35,908 nt of DNA from Methyloglobulus sp. GTDB lineage: Bacteria > Pseudomonadota > Gammaproteobacteria > Methylococcales > Methylomonadaceae. Below the pieces are notes generated by a model. The model was not told the origin of the DNA, did not search any database, and saw nothing but the letters and a program-made list of their open reading frames with translations. Of the stretch, positions 34,885 through 35,908 are shown piece after piece (the stretch's first letter is position 1; each line of letters starts with the position of its first letter). Where the stretch lies: assembly GCA_009695535.1 (NCBI GenBank), contig SHZQ01000005.1, forward strand, positions 1-35,908, in the 5' to 3' direction. Position numbers and translations under genes: made by a program.

Positions 34885-35253
34885 ATGAGGCATCGTAAAA
34901 GCGGTAGACAACTTAATATGAATAGCAGCCATAGAAAGGCGCTATTCAGTAACATGGCTAATTCATTGTTCAAGCATGAGTTAATCAAAACAACATTGCC
35001 AAAAGCAAAAGAATTACGCGGCTTTGCTGAACCTTTGATTACCTTATCAAAAGATGATAGCGTAGCAAAAAGACGGCTTGCTTTCGCAAGACTGCGTGAT
35101 CGTGACATGGTAACCAAACTATTTAATGAGCTGGGGCCACGTTACAAAAATCGTCCAGGAGGCTATCTTCGCATTATGAAATGTGGCTTCAGACCAGGCG
35201 ACGATGCACCTATGGCGTATGTTGAATTGGTTGATAGACCAACTGAATCTTGA
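34885..35253 (+). CDS. rplQ: 50S ribosomal protein L17
   Basis: [45 protein letters not shown]. Confidence 0.98.
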   Translation: MRHRKSGRQLNMNSSHRKALFSNMANSLFKHELIKTTLPKAKELRGFAEPLITLSKDDSVAKRRLAFARLRDRDMVTKLFNELGPRYKNRPGGYLRIMKCGFRPGDDAPMAYVELVDRPTES

Positions 35254-35277
35254 TTATTGGATTGATGAATAATCATT

Positions 35278-35316
35278 AGACATAAAAAAACCGGCAATGC
35301 CGGTTTTTTTATGTCT
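35278..35316. terminator. Bidirectional intrinsic terminator between convergent rplQ and fdxA
   Basis: AGACATAAAAAAACCGGC-AAT-GCCGGTTTTTTTATGTCT: 18-nt perfect arms, 3-nt loop, T-runs on both strands. Confidence 0.9.
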
Positions 35317-35337
35317 TAAATTAACCTAAAGATAAAG

Positions 35338-35661
35338 CTATCTTTCTAATAATGCTAATTTTCCTTCTTTACCATTCCATTCGTCAGCTTCTGCTAAAGG
35401 TTTGGTTACCTCGGTAATAACCGGCCAAAGCTTCGCCAATTCGGCATTTAAAGCGATAAAGCTTTCTTGCCCTTCTGGAACTTCATCTTCAGCAAAGATA
35501 GCGTTGGCTGGGCATTCAGGCTCGCATAACGTGCAATCAATGCACTCGTCAGGGTCAATCACCAGAAAGTTGGGGCCTTGATGGAAGCAATCGACCGGAC
35601 ATACATCAATACAGTCAGTAAATTTACATTTAATACAGTTTTCGGTGACTACAAAGGCCAT
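35338..35661 (-). CDS. fdxA: 7Fe ferredoxin FdxA
   Basis: [56 protein letters not shown]; two Fe-S motifs, 107 aa. Confidence 0.96.
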   Translation of the reverse strand: MAFVVTENCIKCKFTDCIDVCPVDCFHQGPNFLVIDPDECIDCTLCEPECPANAIFAEDEVPEGQESFIALNAELAKLWPVITEVTKPLAEADEWNGKEGKLALLER

Positions 35662-35803
35662 ACATTCTCTACCAGGATAGTTTAAACAAAGGTTGTTTTT
35701 TGACTGGGCATTTTAACAGAATCTGACTGCCTATAGAACAGAAGACTGGCTAATAAGTGGTATTTAATGGGCAGTATTAAAATGCTGCCAGATAAATATT
35801 TAG

Positions 35804-35908
35804 CTATTTTAAGCTTGCTGAATTGAAAAGTGACAAAAACGTATTTTTTACGCCATTGATTTTACGGTTTTTTGTGTTGGCAAGTGCCAGCTTTACTTCG
35901 TCTTTGAG
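35804..35908 (-). CDS. Possible C-terminal end of an unidentified minus-strand CDS cut by the window edge
   Basis: Minus frame is open from the edge to TAG at 35804-35806 (LKDEVKLALANTKNRKINGVKNTFLSLFNSASLK). Short and without a recognised motif. Confidence 0.25.
   Translation of the reverse strand, partial: LKDEVKLALANTKNRKINGVKNTFLSLFNSASLK

Overview
The window is a gammaproteobacterial housekeeping chromosome segment. Gene order and protein similarity suggest a Methylococcales-like genome, but that is a guess. Left block: a TPR protein (open at the left edge), lolB, ispE, tRNA-Gln, prs, rplY, pth. Next come tRNA-Tyr/Gly/Thr and tRNA-Trp, then the secE-nusG-rplKAJL-rpoBC cluster and one continuous str-S10-spc-alpha ribosomal protein array (rpsL to rplQ). 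The array ends at a long bidirectional terminator opposite a convergent fdxA. I saw no mobile element, CRISPR array, defence system or clear novel multigene system. The best second-look signals are: (1) a textbook intrinsic-terminator hairpin inside the pth coding sequence, over the codons for the catalytic TRHNAG motif; (2) two hairpins just after pth with interchangeable arms; (3) no tuf gene between tRNA-Thr and tRNA-Trp, with a terminator and a new promoter there instead; (4) fusA codon usage that differs from its neighbours; (5) tuf fused to rpsJ with no room for an S10 leader. Product names come from reading the supplied translations. No database search was run.
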